A stretch of 64,000 nt of DNA from Streptomyces sp. IMTB 2501 (GTDB taxonomy: Bacteria; Actinomycetota; Actinomycetes; Streptomycetales; Streptomycetaceae): assembly GCF_001953885.1 (NCBI RefSeq), contig NZ_MQUS01000010.1, positions 1-64,000 of the forward strand, written 5' to 3'. The translations under genes and the position numbers were made by a program. Shown here piece after piece: positions 24,924-33,538 of the stretch. The first letter of the stretch is position 1; each line of letters begins with the position of its first letter. The notes under the pieces were generated by a model, which did no database searches, was not told the origin of the DNA, and saw only the letters and a list, made by a program, of their open reading frames with translations.

Positions 24924-26132
24924 ATGGCACGCGTCGCCGTCATCACCGCGCCCAACATCGGATACCGCAACACAGGGATGCTGACCGTCGACTTGGCTTT
25001 CGAGTCCCTGCGACGGCGACTGGGCGACGAGATCGACGCGGCCTGGTACACCCTCCATCTGCCGGAGACGGTGCCGCTGCGCGCGTGCGCCCAGGGAACC
25101 GACTTCCCGTTCCGTTTCCATGAGCTGACCGAGCACCTCGACTCGCTCCGCGACCACGACGCGGTCGTCTTCTGGGGCGACTTCCTGCACACGCGGCACT
25201 ATCTGGCCCAGGACGCGACGAACCGCCTGCTCGACTTCGGCATCGCCGAGGACCGCGACGCCGCCCGGGCCCTGCTGCACCGCACCCTGCTGCTGGCGGA
25301 CCAGCCGGACGAACTCCTCTCCCGGACCCTCAGCTACGGCGGCACGATCCTGCACAACACGCAGTCCGACTACGAGGACAAGGAGTACGGCCCCCTCTTC
25401 TCCCGCCTGATGACGCGAAGCCATCGCGTCTGGGCGCGCGACCCGCTGTCGGCGGCCAAGATCGCCCACCTCCGGGGAGACCGTACGACCGACTACTTCG
25501 GCTCCGACGCGGCGCTGTTGTCCCGCCCCGGCGACCTCGACCGCCTCCCGGCCACGGGATGGTCCGAGCAGGTCCCGGAGGGCGGTGCGATCGGCGTGTT
25601 CCTCGGCGCCCGTACCCCGATCCCCGACTGGTTGCCCGCCTTCTGCCAGAGCCTTTCCGATCGCTTCGGAGCGCCCCTCGAATGGCTGCCGTGGTTCGAC
25701 CGGGACATCCCGTCCCGGGTCGGTCACATACCGACCCGCCCGGGTGACCACACCATCGGCGACCTGGTGCGCGTCCTCTCCCGCTATCGACTGGTGATCA
25801 CGGACACCTACCACCTGTGTGTCAACGCCTGGGGTGCCGGCACTCCGGTGGTGTGCGTCGGCGCCCCCGAACCTCGTCCGACGACCGACGACGACTACCT
25901 GACGCTGAGCGACGTGAAGAAGCACGTGTTCCACATGGCCTACGACGCCACGGACTTCTACCTCTCCACGCTCCCCGACACCCTGGAAGCCCATGAGCGC
26001 CGCGCTGACCGGCTCGTACACCTCGTGGAGGACGGCGGAGCCGACGCCGTGGCAACGCGGATCCGCGAGCACGCCGACCACTCGGCGACTTCCTTCACGG
26101 AGACACTCACGTCGTTGGTCACGAGCGGGTGA
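24924..26132 (+). CDS. Polysaccharide pyruvyl transferase family protein
   Basis: 402 residues with PF04230 features: VAVITAPNIGYRNTGMLTVDLA at the N-terminus, a middle TILHNTQSDYEDKEYGPLFSRLMTRSHRVWARDPLSA block, and the C-terminal LSRYRLVITDTYHLCVNAWGAGTPVVCVG region that binds phosphoenolpyruvate in the family. Family members add pyruvate ketals to exopolysaccharide or secondary-wall sugars, normally inside glycan clusters. Here no glycosyltransferase cluster surrounds it, so it may be an orphan or an outlier with another acceptor. AAGGGGAAG precedes the ATG by about 9 bases. Confidence 0.8.
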   Translation: MARVAVITAPNIGYRNTGMLTVDLAFESLRRRLGDEIDAAWYTLHLPETVPLRACAQGTDFPFRFHELTEHLDSLRDHDAVVFWGDFLHTRHYLAQDATNRLLDFGIAEDRDAARALLHRTLLLADQPDELLSRTLSYGGTILHNTQSDYEDKEYGPLFSRLMTRSHRVWARDPLSAAKIAHLRGDRTTDYFGSDAALLSRPGDLDRLPATGWSEQVPEGGAIGVFLGARTPIPDWLPAFCQSLSDRFGAPLEWLPWFDRDIPSRVGHIPTRPGDHTIGDLVRVLSRYRLVITDTYHLCVNAWGAGTPVVCVGAPEPRPTTDDDYLTLSDVKKHVFHMAYDATDFYLSTLPDTLEAHERRADRLVHLVEDGGADAVATRIREHADHSATSFTETLTSLVTSG

Positions 26133-26291
26133 CCAACGACGGGCCCGGAGGCAAGCCGGTGGTCCTGACCGAGGAGAGCTTCCGGCACACCGCGGACTCC
26201 GGGGTGGTGAGCCCCCTGTCGAGTACGACGACCTGCCGGTTCCGTCCGCAGACAAGCGGACAAGCGGACAAGCAGGGCGGTGACCCTGTCG
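26133..26291 (+). other. Possible truncated downstream ORF and a triple 8-bp repeat
   Basis: A GTG at 26129 overlaps the pyruvyl transferase stop (GTGA) and opens VTNDGPGGKPVVLTEESFRH, which looks like a plausible protein start, but the reading then turns low-quality. It may be a gene broken soon after its beginning. Three tandem copies of GACAAGCG/A (26251-26274) lie within it. Confidence 0.25.
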
Positions 26292-26372
26292 ATGACGTCC
26301 ACCACGGCTCCCGTCGACGAGGACCGTCTCAACAAGGCCGTGCGGAGTGCGCTGTGCGCGGTCCGGCGCTGA
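26292..26372 (+). pseudogene. N-terminal scrap resembling an O-methyltransferase-like protein
   Basis: A 26-codon ORF (MTSTTAPVDEDRLNKAVRS ...) resembles the first residues of common Streptomyces class I SAM-dependent methyltransferases, which often begin MTTT-x-x-PVDE-x-x-L. The frame closes before any SAM-binding motif. It has no clear ribosome binding site and is best read as a 5' remnant. Confidence 0.3.
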
Positions 26373-27000
26373 CGTCGGGTGGGAGCCCGCGACTGCGCCG
26401 ACGAATGTCAGGACTCCTTGCAGCGGCGCTCATTGCTGTTTGCCTTCGCGGATATCCGCGAAGGGCGGCGCGGTGATGGTGGAGAGGTGACAGGTGTCCG
26501 TACCCGGTCGAGATCGAGAGCTCCTCGACTGTGACCGCGTAGTAGAACGGCACCGAACGCGGCGCCTCAATAGTGCTGCCTGATCAGCCCATTGACCGTG
26601 TCGCCGGGGGGCGGGCGGGAAGCAGCTTCACCGTTTCCGGGCCACCCCCCGCGGCCGCCCGCCCATGACGCCCGAGTGCTGCAGGGAGAACTGGTGCTCG
26701 CTTGCGTCTTCGCCGGTGTTGCACGCCCGTGGCGGCAGCTGTGCGGCCGGAGTCTTCCCAGCTGAGGCTCCCCAACTCGGCCTGGCTTCCGGCTGGTCGG
26801 GCCAAGCAGGCGGCTCTTTGTCCTCGACCGCTGGGGCCCGCGTGAAGTCCGGCCGGGTGACCCCGGATCTCCCAGGGGGCCGGGATCGCCCGCCGGCCTC
26901 GGCGGTGTGGTGCCGAGGACACAGAATGCGAACTTCGCGCTCAGAAACTGCTGTTGGCCTCGTTGACATGCCCTGAGCCCACGCGTTTCACTCGACACTC
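26373..27000. other. Gene-poor stretch, nothing recognised
   Basis: All six frames were considered. Several short ORFs exist but none shows a recognisable motif or a good ribosome binding site. GGGCGGGCGG near 26605 can pair with CCGCCCGCCC near 26660, a GC-rich dyad of uncertain meaning. Confidence 0.4.
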
Positions 27001-27052
27001 GTGCATGGCAACGTTGTCAGGCCGGGAGGTGACCGGCGCCGTTGCCATGCAC
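27001..27052. repeat. Perfect 13-bp inverted repeat upstream of the GH92 gene
   Basis: GTGCATGGCAACG (27001-27013) and CGTTGCCATGCAC (27040-27052) are exact reverse complements separated by 26 bases. The right arm ends 58 bases before the GH92 start codon. The spacing between arm centres is 39 bases. It could be a paired operator, a 5' UTR hairpin, or the ends of a small element; no element-like target duplication is visible. Confidence 0.75.
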
Positions 27053-27110
27053 TGACGTCCTTCGGCACGTCACCACCTGTGCGAAGCACGAACCGCTGCG
27101 GAGGCAACCG

Positions 27111-30100
27111 ATGGTCAGACCCCGACGTTCAGCTGCGCCACGTAACCGAAAAGGACTCCGGCAACGCCTGGCCGTGATCTCCGTCCTGGGTATCGCGGCA
27201 CTCCCGCTCCCGGCGATCGGGGACGCCCATGCCGCGAGCGCCGCAACACCGGCCCTGGTGCAAGACCCCGCGTCTCTCGTCAACCCCCTCATCGGTACGT
27301 CCGGAGAGGTGGACACCTTCCCCGGCCCCGACATGCCGGCCGGCATGGTGCAGTGGGGTCCCGACACGACGCCCGACCGCCCCTCCGGCGGCGGCTACGA
27401 GTACAACGACGACAAAATATCGGGCTTCAGCCTCACCCATGTCTCGGGACCCGGCTGCGGCGTCGCGGGAGACCTGCCCGTCTTGCCGGTGACCGGCACG
27501 CTGTCGGGCAACCTCGGCAACGCATCCGTCGGCTTCAGCCACGACGACGAGCACACCGTCATCGGGTCCTACAAGGTCACCGACGCGGGCGGGGTCACGA
27601 CCCAGCTGACCGACACCACCCGCGCCGGCCTGGGCACCTTCACCTTCCCCGCGGGCCGCCAGGCGAACCTGCTGTTCAAGCTCAGCGGCGGCGCCACACA
27701 GGTGGACGGCACCCGCGTCCAGGTGGTGAACAAGAAGGAGATCAGCGGGTCGGTCGACAGTGGCCACTTCTGCGGCGCGAACAACCGCTACACCCTGCAC
27801 TTCGACATCAAGTTCGACCAGCCGTTCACCGGCAGCGGCACCTGGGTCGGCAGCACCATCAACCCCGACGCGAGGTCACTGAAAGCCGGCAAGGCCCGGC
27901 AGAACCTGCAGACACACCCGTCAAAGCCGCTGAAGGAAAAGCACTTCACCGTTCCCGCGGCCCCGTCCCCGACCGTGCACGGGAGCGCCGACAAGTCCCC
28001 CGGCACGCCGTCCCCGGCCGCGAGTGCCGGCGCGACGCCCCGGACGTCAGCCTCGGGCAAGACCGCCGAGCCCCCCACGACGGGCGCGAACGGCATGTAC
28101 CTGACCTTCGACACCTCGTCCAACCCGACGGTGAAAGCAAAGGTCGGCATCTCCTACACCAGTGACGCAGGCGCGGCGGGCAATCTCGCCACCGAGGTCA
28201 GGAACTGGAACTTCGACGCCGTGGCGCAGGCGAACCACGACGCCTGGAACGCGGTGCTGAAGAAAATCCAGATCGGCGGCGGCTCCTCGGACCAGCAGGC
28301 GCAGTTCTACACCGCGCTCTACCACGCGCTGCTGCACCCGAACGTCTTCTCGGACGACAACGGCCAGTACATGGGCATGGACAACCAGATCCATGAGCTG
28401 TCCAAGGGCCAGCAGGCCCAGTACGCCAACTACTCGGGCTGGGACACCTACCGTTCCCAGACCCAGCTGATGGCGATGGTCGAGCCCAAGGTCACCAGCG
28501 ACGTCGTGACCTCGATGCTCAACGGCTACGACCAGACGGGCCTGCTGCCCAAGTGGGCTTCGAACAACGGCGAGAGCTACGTCATGGTCGGTGACCCGGC
28601 AGCCGGCATCATCGCCGACGCGTACGCCTTCGGCGCCCGGGGCTTCGATGCGGACAAGGCGCTCGCCGCCCTCCAGCACGAGGCAACCGCCCCGAACAAC
28701 GACCGCCCCGGCGAGTCGGTGCGGGACACCAAGGGCTACCTCCCGCTGGACGAGAACGACTACGGCTGCTGCAACTTCTACGGCCCCGTCTCCACACAGC
28801 TGGAGTACGACTCCGCCGACTACGCCCTTGCCGCCTTCGCGAAGTCGCTGGGCAGGACGGCCGTCTACCAGAAGTTCGCCACCCGTGCCCAGGACTGGAT
28901 GAACGTCTTCAATCCGCAGACCGGCTACATGCAGGCGAAGAACAAGGACGGCCAGTTCGCAGGCGGTTTCACCCCGGGCACCTCCAACGGCTTCGTGGAG
29001 GGCACGTCGGCCCAGTACACGCCGATGGTCCCCTTCAATGTCCAGCAGCTCATCCAGGCACGCGGCGGTGACAAGGCGTACTCGTCCTACCTGGACAGCC
29101 TGCTCGACAACATCACCAACCCCGGCAACACCAACGCCAACCTGAGCAACGAGCCCAGCGTGGAGATCCCCTGGGAGTACGACTACACGGGCCAGCCGTG
29201 GAAGACCCAGGAGGCCGTCCGCGAGGCCCAGCAGAAGCTGTACTTCAACGCCCCGGTCGGCTCGTTCGGCAACGACGACCTCGGCGCGATGAGCTCCTGG
29301 TACGTCTGGTCCGAGCTGGGCATGTACCCAGAGACCCCGGGCACGGACACCCTGGCACTCGGCAGCCCGGCGTTCCCGGTAGCCGCGGTGGCCCTCGCAG
29401 GTGGAAAGACGGTGCAGATCAACGCGCCGCAGGCGGCACCCGAGGCCCCGTACGTGCAGTCCCTCGACGTCAAGGGCAAGGAGTGGAAAACCTCCTGGCT
29501 GACGTACCAGCAGTTCAAGGGCGCGGGCACGGTCGACTTCACCCTCGGCACCCAGCCCGACAAGTCCTGGGCCTCCGACCCGTCGGCGGTGCCGCCGTCG
29601 GACACCACGGGTGGCGACCGTGTCCTGGCGGCGACCGGCCCCTCCAGCGACGGCCTGGTGCTCCAGCCGGGTGCGTCCGGTGACGGCACGCTGGACCTCA
29701 CCAACCTCGGCAGCAAGGACATCACCGTCGACTGGAAGGCGACGGCGCCCTCCGGCGTCACGCTCGACTCCGCGTCCGGCTCGGTGCAGGTGCCCGCCTC
29801 GGGAAGCGCCGAGGCGAAAGTCCACGTGACCGCGGGCGCGAGTGAAGGAACGTTCCCGGTCACCTTCGCGCTGACCGACCACAGCACCGGGGCGGCACTG
29901 AGCGGGGCGGCCCTCCGCGTGGCCGTGGCCAAGGCCGGCGCGCTGTGGCCGTACGACACCAACGAAGGCATCTACCCCGACGGCACGAGCTTCTCGGGCG
30001 GCTTCGACAACGGCGGCTGGGCGTTCTCGCAGAACGCGCTGGCGGCGGCCGGCGTCACCAGTGGCTCCACCGTCACGGTCGACGGCATCTCCTACACCTG

Positions 30101-30524
30101 GCCGACGGTGACGTCCGGTCATCTGGACAACCTGGAGATGGCCGGACAGACCATCCCGATGCCGGCCGGCATGTCGGGCGCGTCGTTGGGCCTGCTGGGC
30201 ACGGCGACCGACGCACCGACCGACGGCAGCGGGGTCTCGGGCACGATGACCGTCACCTACACCGACGGCACCACCTCGAAGGCGGCGGTCGGCTTCTCGG
30301 ACTGGACGCTCAACGCCGGTTCGAGCAAGCCGATCGCGGGTGACACCACGGCCGTCACCACGGGCTACCGGAACACCGGCAGCGGCGGCCGGGACGGCGT
30401 GAAGACCTACGTCTTCGCCATGAAGCTCCCGCTCGACGCGTCCAAGCAGGTGGCGTCGATCACCCTGCCGGTGACGGGCTCGACAGGCACCGACCACCTG
30501 TTCGCCTACGGCTTCGGCCAGTGA
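27111..30524 (+). CDS. Secreted GH92 family alpha-mannosidase
   Basis: 1137 residues. A signal peptide ends near AHA-A (residue 42). The GH92 N-terminal domain (VNPLIGTSGEVDTFPG; PDMPAGMVQWGPDT; SGFSLTHVSGPGCGVAGDLPVLP) is followed by the helical barrel with LYHALLHPNVFSDDNGQYMG, GWDTYRSQTQL, GYLPLDENDYGCCNFYG and GNDDLGAMSSWYVWSELGMYP. The NDD-x-G-x-MSxWYV motif holds the catalytic acidic residues. GH92 enzymes are calcium-dependent exo-alpha-mannosidases. A Pro/Ser/Thr/Ala-rich insert of about 80 residues (near residues 265-340) interrupts the N-terminal domain. After residue 820 come an NEW3-like Ig domain and a C-terminal beta domain. GGAGG lies 6 bases before the ATG. Confidence 0.93.
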   Translation: MVRPRRSAAPRNRKGLRQRLAVISVLGIAALPLPAIGDAHAASAATPALVQDPASLVNPLIGTSGEVDTFPGPDMPAGMVQWGPDTTPDRPSGGGYEYNDDKISGFSLTHVSGPGCGVAGDLPVLPVTGTLSGNLGNASVGFSHDDEHTVIGSYKVTDAGGVTTQLTDTTRAGLGTFTFPAGRQANLLFKLSGGATQVDGTRVQVVNKKEISGSVDSGHFCGANNRYTLHFDIKFDQPFTGSGTWVGSTINPDARSLKAGKARQNLQTHPSKPLKEKHFTVPAAPSPTVHGSADKSPGTPSPAASAGATPRTSASGKTAEPPTTGANGMYLTFDTSSNPTVKAKVGISYTSDAGAAGNLATEVRNWNFDAVAQANHDAWNAVLKKIQIGGGSSDQQAQFYTALYHALLHPNVFSDDNGQYMGMDNQIHELSKGQQAQYANYSGWDTYRSQTQLMAMVEPKVTSDVVTSMLNGYDQTGLLPKWASNNGESYVMVGDPAAGIIADAYAFGARGFDADKALAALQHEATAPNNDRPGESVRDTKGYLPLDENDYGCCNFYGPVSTQLEYDSADYALAAFAKSLGRTAVYQKFATRAQDWMNVFNPQTGYMQAKNKDGQFAGGFTPGTSNGFVEGTSAQYTPMVPFNVQQLIQARGGDKAYSSYLDSLLDNITNPGNTNANLSNEPSVEIPWEYDYTGQPWKTQEAVREAQQKLYFNAPVGSFGNDDLGAMSSWYVWSELGMYPETPGTDTLALGSPAFPVAAVALAGGKTVQINAPQAAPEAPYVQSLDVKGKEWKTSWLTYQQFKGAGTVDFTLGTQPDKSWASDPSAVPPSDTTGGDRVLAATGPSSDGLVLQPGASGDGTLDLTNLGSKDITVDWKATAPSGVTLDSASGSVQVPASGSAEAKVHVTAGASEGTFPVTFALTDHSTGAALSGAALRVAVAKAGALWPYDTNEGIYPDGTSFSGGFDNGGWAFSQNALAAAGVTSGSTVTVDGISYTWPTVTSGHLDNLEMAGQTIPMPAGMSGASLGLLGTATDAPTDGSGVSGTMTVTYTDGTTSKAAVGFSDWTLNAGSSKPIAGDTTAVTTGYRNTGSGGRDGVKTYVFAMKLPLDASKQVASITLPVTGSTGTDHLFAYGFGQ

Positions 30525-30548
30525 GACCCGGCAGACACTGACGACGGG

Positions 30549-30586
30549 GGCCGGTTCCCGGGGCGCACGAGCCGCGGGGACCGGCC
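30549..30586 (+). terminator. Hairpin after the GH92 gene
   Basis: GGCCGGTTCCCG (30549-30560) pairs with CGGGGACCGGCC (30575-30586) with one G-T wobble and a 14-base loop, starting 24 bases after the stop codon. Confidence 0.75.
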
Positions 30587-30995
30587 TCGCGGGGCGTGTG
30601 TGCCCGGCCATTCCGGCCGCGTGCGGCGTCCCGACGGCACCCTCCCCGCTGATGCGGCCACGGCCAGGACCGGTCCTGCCGTGCGGCCGGTGATCCGGGC
30701 TCTGCCGGTGCACCAGGACAGTGCGGCCGACATCATGGGCCAAGTTCTTCGACCTGATGGTCCAGCTTGCCGACCGCGCCGCCGCGTGTATGCAAGGTCC
30801 GCACCGCACGGCCGTCCCCATGGGCGGCCCTGTTCCTGAGCCGGTCGCCGCCGATCAGGTCGGCGGGCCCGCGGTCCGTCTCCGGGGCGCACAGCCAAGG
30901 ACCGCCCTGGCCGCAGTCTCGCCCTCGCCGCGGTCGTGTCCGACGTGAGAGAGGACGGGAACGGTGTGAGACTGGGCACGGAAGGGGTGATCCGT
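30587..30995. other. Intergenic region before the PP2C gene, nothing recognised
   Basis: Short frames such as KFFDLMVQLADRAA (near 30745) look protein-like but have no start signal or continuation and match no family I know. The promoter of the GAF-PP2C gene should lie here; no clear boxes were seen. Confidence 0.35.
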
Positions 30996-32204
30996 GTGTC
31001 GGACCCATCGCACGTGTCCTCCGGTCCCGACACCGCCGTCGACGAGAATCGGCTGGAAGAGCTGATCAGCGAGGCGCAGACGGCCCTGCCCTTCGAACTG
31101 CCCGCCCTGGCGAACCGGTGCGCCTCGGCCCTCGGCCTGGACACCGCGGCGATCTACCTCGTCGACCTGCAGCAACGGCTGCTCATCCCACTCGACGAGG
31201 CCCTGGATCCGCTGCCGGTGGACCACTCGCCGGCCGGCCTGGCGTACCGCACGGTCTCCCCGCGGGTGGCCGCAGCCGACGACGGCTCGATCGTCTGGAT
31301 GCCGCTGATCGACGGTTCGGAGCGGCTGGGCGTGCTGTCGGTGCGGGCCGCCTCGCTCGACGAGGTACGGATGCGCCGCGGCCGGATGCTGGCCCATCTG
31401 TTCGCCATGCTGATCACCTCCAAGCGCGCCTACAGCGACTGGCTCGCCGCCCGCTCCCGCACCGCGCCCATGCAACTGCCGGCCGAGATGCTGCGGGCCT
31501 TCCTGCCGCCCCACACCGTCGGCAGCCGCAGGTGCGTCTCGACCGCGGTCCTGGAACCGGCGTACGACATCGCCGGCGACGCCTACGACCACTCGGTGGT
31601 CAAGAACGTGCTGCACACCATGATCCTCGACTCCATGGGTCACGATCTGGCCGCCGGCTTGACCACGTCGGTCGCCATGGCCGCGGCGCGCAACGCCCGC
31701 CGGGGCGGTGGCGGCCTGGCGGACGTCGTCGGCACCGTCGACCGGGCGCTCGCCGAGTGGCTGCCCGACCATTTCTGCACCGGCGTGCTGTGTCGGCTCG
31801 ATGCCGAGACCGGGGTGCTGCACTGGGTCAATTGCGGTCACCCCCCACCGCTGCTGATCCGTGGGGAGCGGGTGCTCGCCGGGGCGCTGGACAGCCCCCC
31901 ACAGCCGCCCATCGGCCTGGCCGGCCCACTCGCCCCGGCAGCCCGGCAGGTCCACGAGACGACACTGGAACCGGGTGACTGCGTCCTGCTCTACACCGAC
32001 GGTGTCGTCGAGGCCCGGGATGCGGACGGTGCGGAGTTCGGTCTCGACCGGTTCACCGACTTCATCATCCGCTCCAATGCCGCCGGCCAGCGCCCGGCCG
32101 AAGTGCTGCGGCTGCTCATCCACGCCGTCCTCGACTACCAGCGCAACCAACTGGGGGACGACGTGACCATCCTGCTTTTCGAATGGCACCCGCCGTACCG
32201 GTGA
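30996..32204 (+). CDS. GAF-domain SpoIIE/RsbU-type PP2C serine phosphatase
   Basis: 402 residues. The N-terminal GAF-like sensor spans about residues 20-150 (LPALANRCASALGLDTAAIYLVD). The PP2C domain spans about 165-400: DIAGDAYDHSVVKNVLHTMILDSMGHDLAAGL carries two metal aspartates, then CGHPPPLLIRG, VLLYTDGVVEARD and GDDVTILLFEW. Such proteins dephosphorylate anti-sigma-factor antagonists in partner-switching systems. There is no kinase domain. GTG 30996 is chosen because GGAAGGGG lies 8 bases upstream; GTG 30936 and 30966 are in frame but weaker. It is convergent with the sugar-binding protein gene. Confidence 0.88.
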   Translation: MSDPSHVSSGPDTAVDENRLEELISEAQTALPFELPALANRCASALGLDTAAIYLVDLQQRLLIPLDEALDPLPVDHSPAGLAYRTVSPRVAAADDGSIVWMPLIDGSERLGVLSVRAASLDEVRMRRGRMLAHLFAMLITSKRAYSDWLAARSRTAPMQLPAEMLRAFLPPHTVGSRRCVSTAVLEPAYDIAGDAYDHSVVKNVLHTMILDSMGHDLAAGLTTSVAMAAARNARRGGGGLADVVGTVDRALAEWLPDHFCTGVLCRLDAETGVLHWVNCGHPPPLLIRGERVLAGALDSPPQPPIGLAGPLAPAARQVHETTLEPGDCVLLYTDGVVEARDADGAEFGLDRFTDFIIRSNAAGQRPAEVLRLLIHAVLDYQRNQLGDDVTILLFEWHPPYR

Positions 32205-32251
32205 CGCGGTATCACGCCGAGCCGCCGTCGCCGCCTGTTCGTGAGGGGTCG

Positions 32252-33472
32252 TCATGGCGCCGCCGGCTGCGCGACCAGCCGGATGTTCCCTGCATACCCT
32301 CTGGGCCACTTGCCCCAGATCTTCCGGTACGCCTCCCGGTAGCCCGAGGGGTCCCAGGTCGTGGCCCCTGCGCTGTTGGCCGCCGTGGAGATGTGCACGG
32401 GCGCGACATAACCGCTGGCCGGACGGCTGGAGAAGGCGCGGTTGAACTCGTCGAGGATCTGCCAGCCCTGCAGCGACAGCGGTTCAGGGACGGTGGCCGC
32501 CTGGTACTGCCTGCTGTTGACGCGCTGGAAGGCGGACGGGTCGCCGTCGCCGGCGCCGATGTTGAAGGGCGGGCCAGAGCCCTTCTCTCCGGCCGAGCGG
32601 AACGCGGGGGCGGCGTCGGCGAAGTACAGGTCGTTGATCGCGACGGAGTAGGTCCACCGGCTCCCGAAGCGGGAGAGAAGGGAGGAGACCTCCCTGGGCG
32701 TACGGCTGCTCGCGTCCGGGATCGGGATGTTCTCGTACGCCAGCATCCGTACGCCCGCACAGGCGGCCAGCCTCTTCCTGATCAGTTCGGACTTGTGCTT
32801 GGCGAAGGGGATCGAGGCGTCGGTGAAGAGGACGACCCCGGCGTGGCCGTGGGAGCGTGAGATGACCCACTGCGCGCTGATCGCGGCGACGTCGTCGACG
32901 TTGGTGGTGACGTTGGTGAAGAGCCTGGGTTTCACGCTGGGGCCGGGGGATGCGACCGCGTGCCAGCCGATGAGCGGGATGCGCGCGGCAGTGGCCCACC
33001 CGATCTGCTCGGAGGTGGAGTTGGGGTCGAAACCGCCGATGACGATGCCCGAGGGCTTGAGTGCCACGGCCTCGCTCAGCGCCGACTGGATGCCGGCGGG
33101 GGTGCCCTCGCCGTCGATCACCCGGACGTTCCAGCCGATGACCCTCGCGGCCTCCCTGACGCTCTGCGCGACACCCGCGACTCCGGGGTTGGTCATCGTC
33201 TGTGCGACGTAGACGATCGTCTTGCCGGACACCGCCGCGGGGCCAGTGGCCGGCCCGTTCCAGGGGATGTCGGTCTTCTCCGCCCGGGCGACGGCGGTCT
33301 GGGCCCTGGCCTGGTCGGCGGGGCAGCCGTTCGGACCTGCGGTGGAGAACCCGGGGCCGTTCGACGAGCCGCGTTCGCAGCCTGCGAGGGCGGTTACGGC
33401 TGCCAGCAGCAGGGCGAGGGAGACGGATCGCACCGTGAGGACGCGGGGGACGGCCTTGAGGTTGCGGGGCAC
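32252..33472 (-). CDS. Sugar ABC transporter substrate-binding lipoprotein
   Basis: 406 residues. A lipoprotein signal peptide ends in LAGC with the lipidated Cys at 32. The rest is a periplasmic-binding-protein fold of the ribose/galactose type: KTIVYVAQTMTNPGVAGVAQSVREAARVIGWNVRVID, then IVIGGFDPNS and IPLIGWHAV. It delivers a sugar or sugar-like ligand to the permease and ATPase encoded just upstream. It is the last gene of the unit ATPase-permease-binding protein on the minus strand; the gap to the permease is 66 bases. Ligand unknown. Confidence 0.88.
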   Translation of the reverse strand: MPRNLKAVPRVLTVRSVSLALLLAAVTALAGCERGSSNGPGFSTAGPNGCPADQARAQTAVARAEKTDIPWNGPATGPAAVSGKTIVYVAQTMTNPGVAGVAQSVREAARVIGWNVRVIDGEGTPAGIQSALSEAVALKPSGIVIGGFDPNSTSEQIGWATAARIPLIGWHAVASPGPSVKPRLFTNVTTNVDDVAAISAQWVISRSHGHAGVVLFTDASIPFAKHKSELIRKRLAACAGVRMLAYENIPIPDASSRTPREVSSLLSRFGSRWTYSVAINDLYFADAAPAFRSAGEKGSGPPFNIGAGDGDPSAFQRVNSRQYQAATVPEPLSLQGWQILDEFNRAFSSRPASGYVAPVHISTAANSAGATTWDPSGYREAYRKIWGKWPRGYAGNIRLVAQPAAP

Positions 33473-33538
33473 GGGAGCTCCTCGCCGGGGAATGAGGGTG
33501 ACGCGGCTGGAGGGGGACGCAGAGAGCCGTGGCGTGGG

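Noticed and set aside
26251..26274. Three tandem GACAAGCG-like units as a possible CRISPR or regulatory array
   Set aside because: Units are only 8 bases with no spacers; this is a minor tandem repeat in a non-coding stretch.
28047..30821. A 924-residue minus-strand ORF opposite the GH92 gene
   Set aside because: Antisense to a clear secreted enzyme, with no recognisable domains or ribosome binding site.
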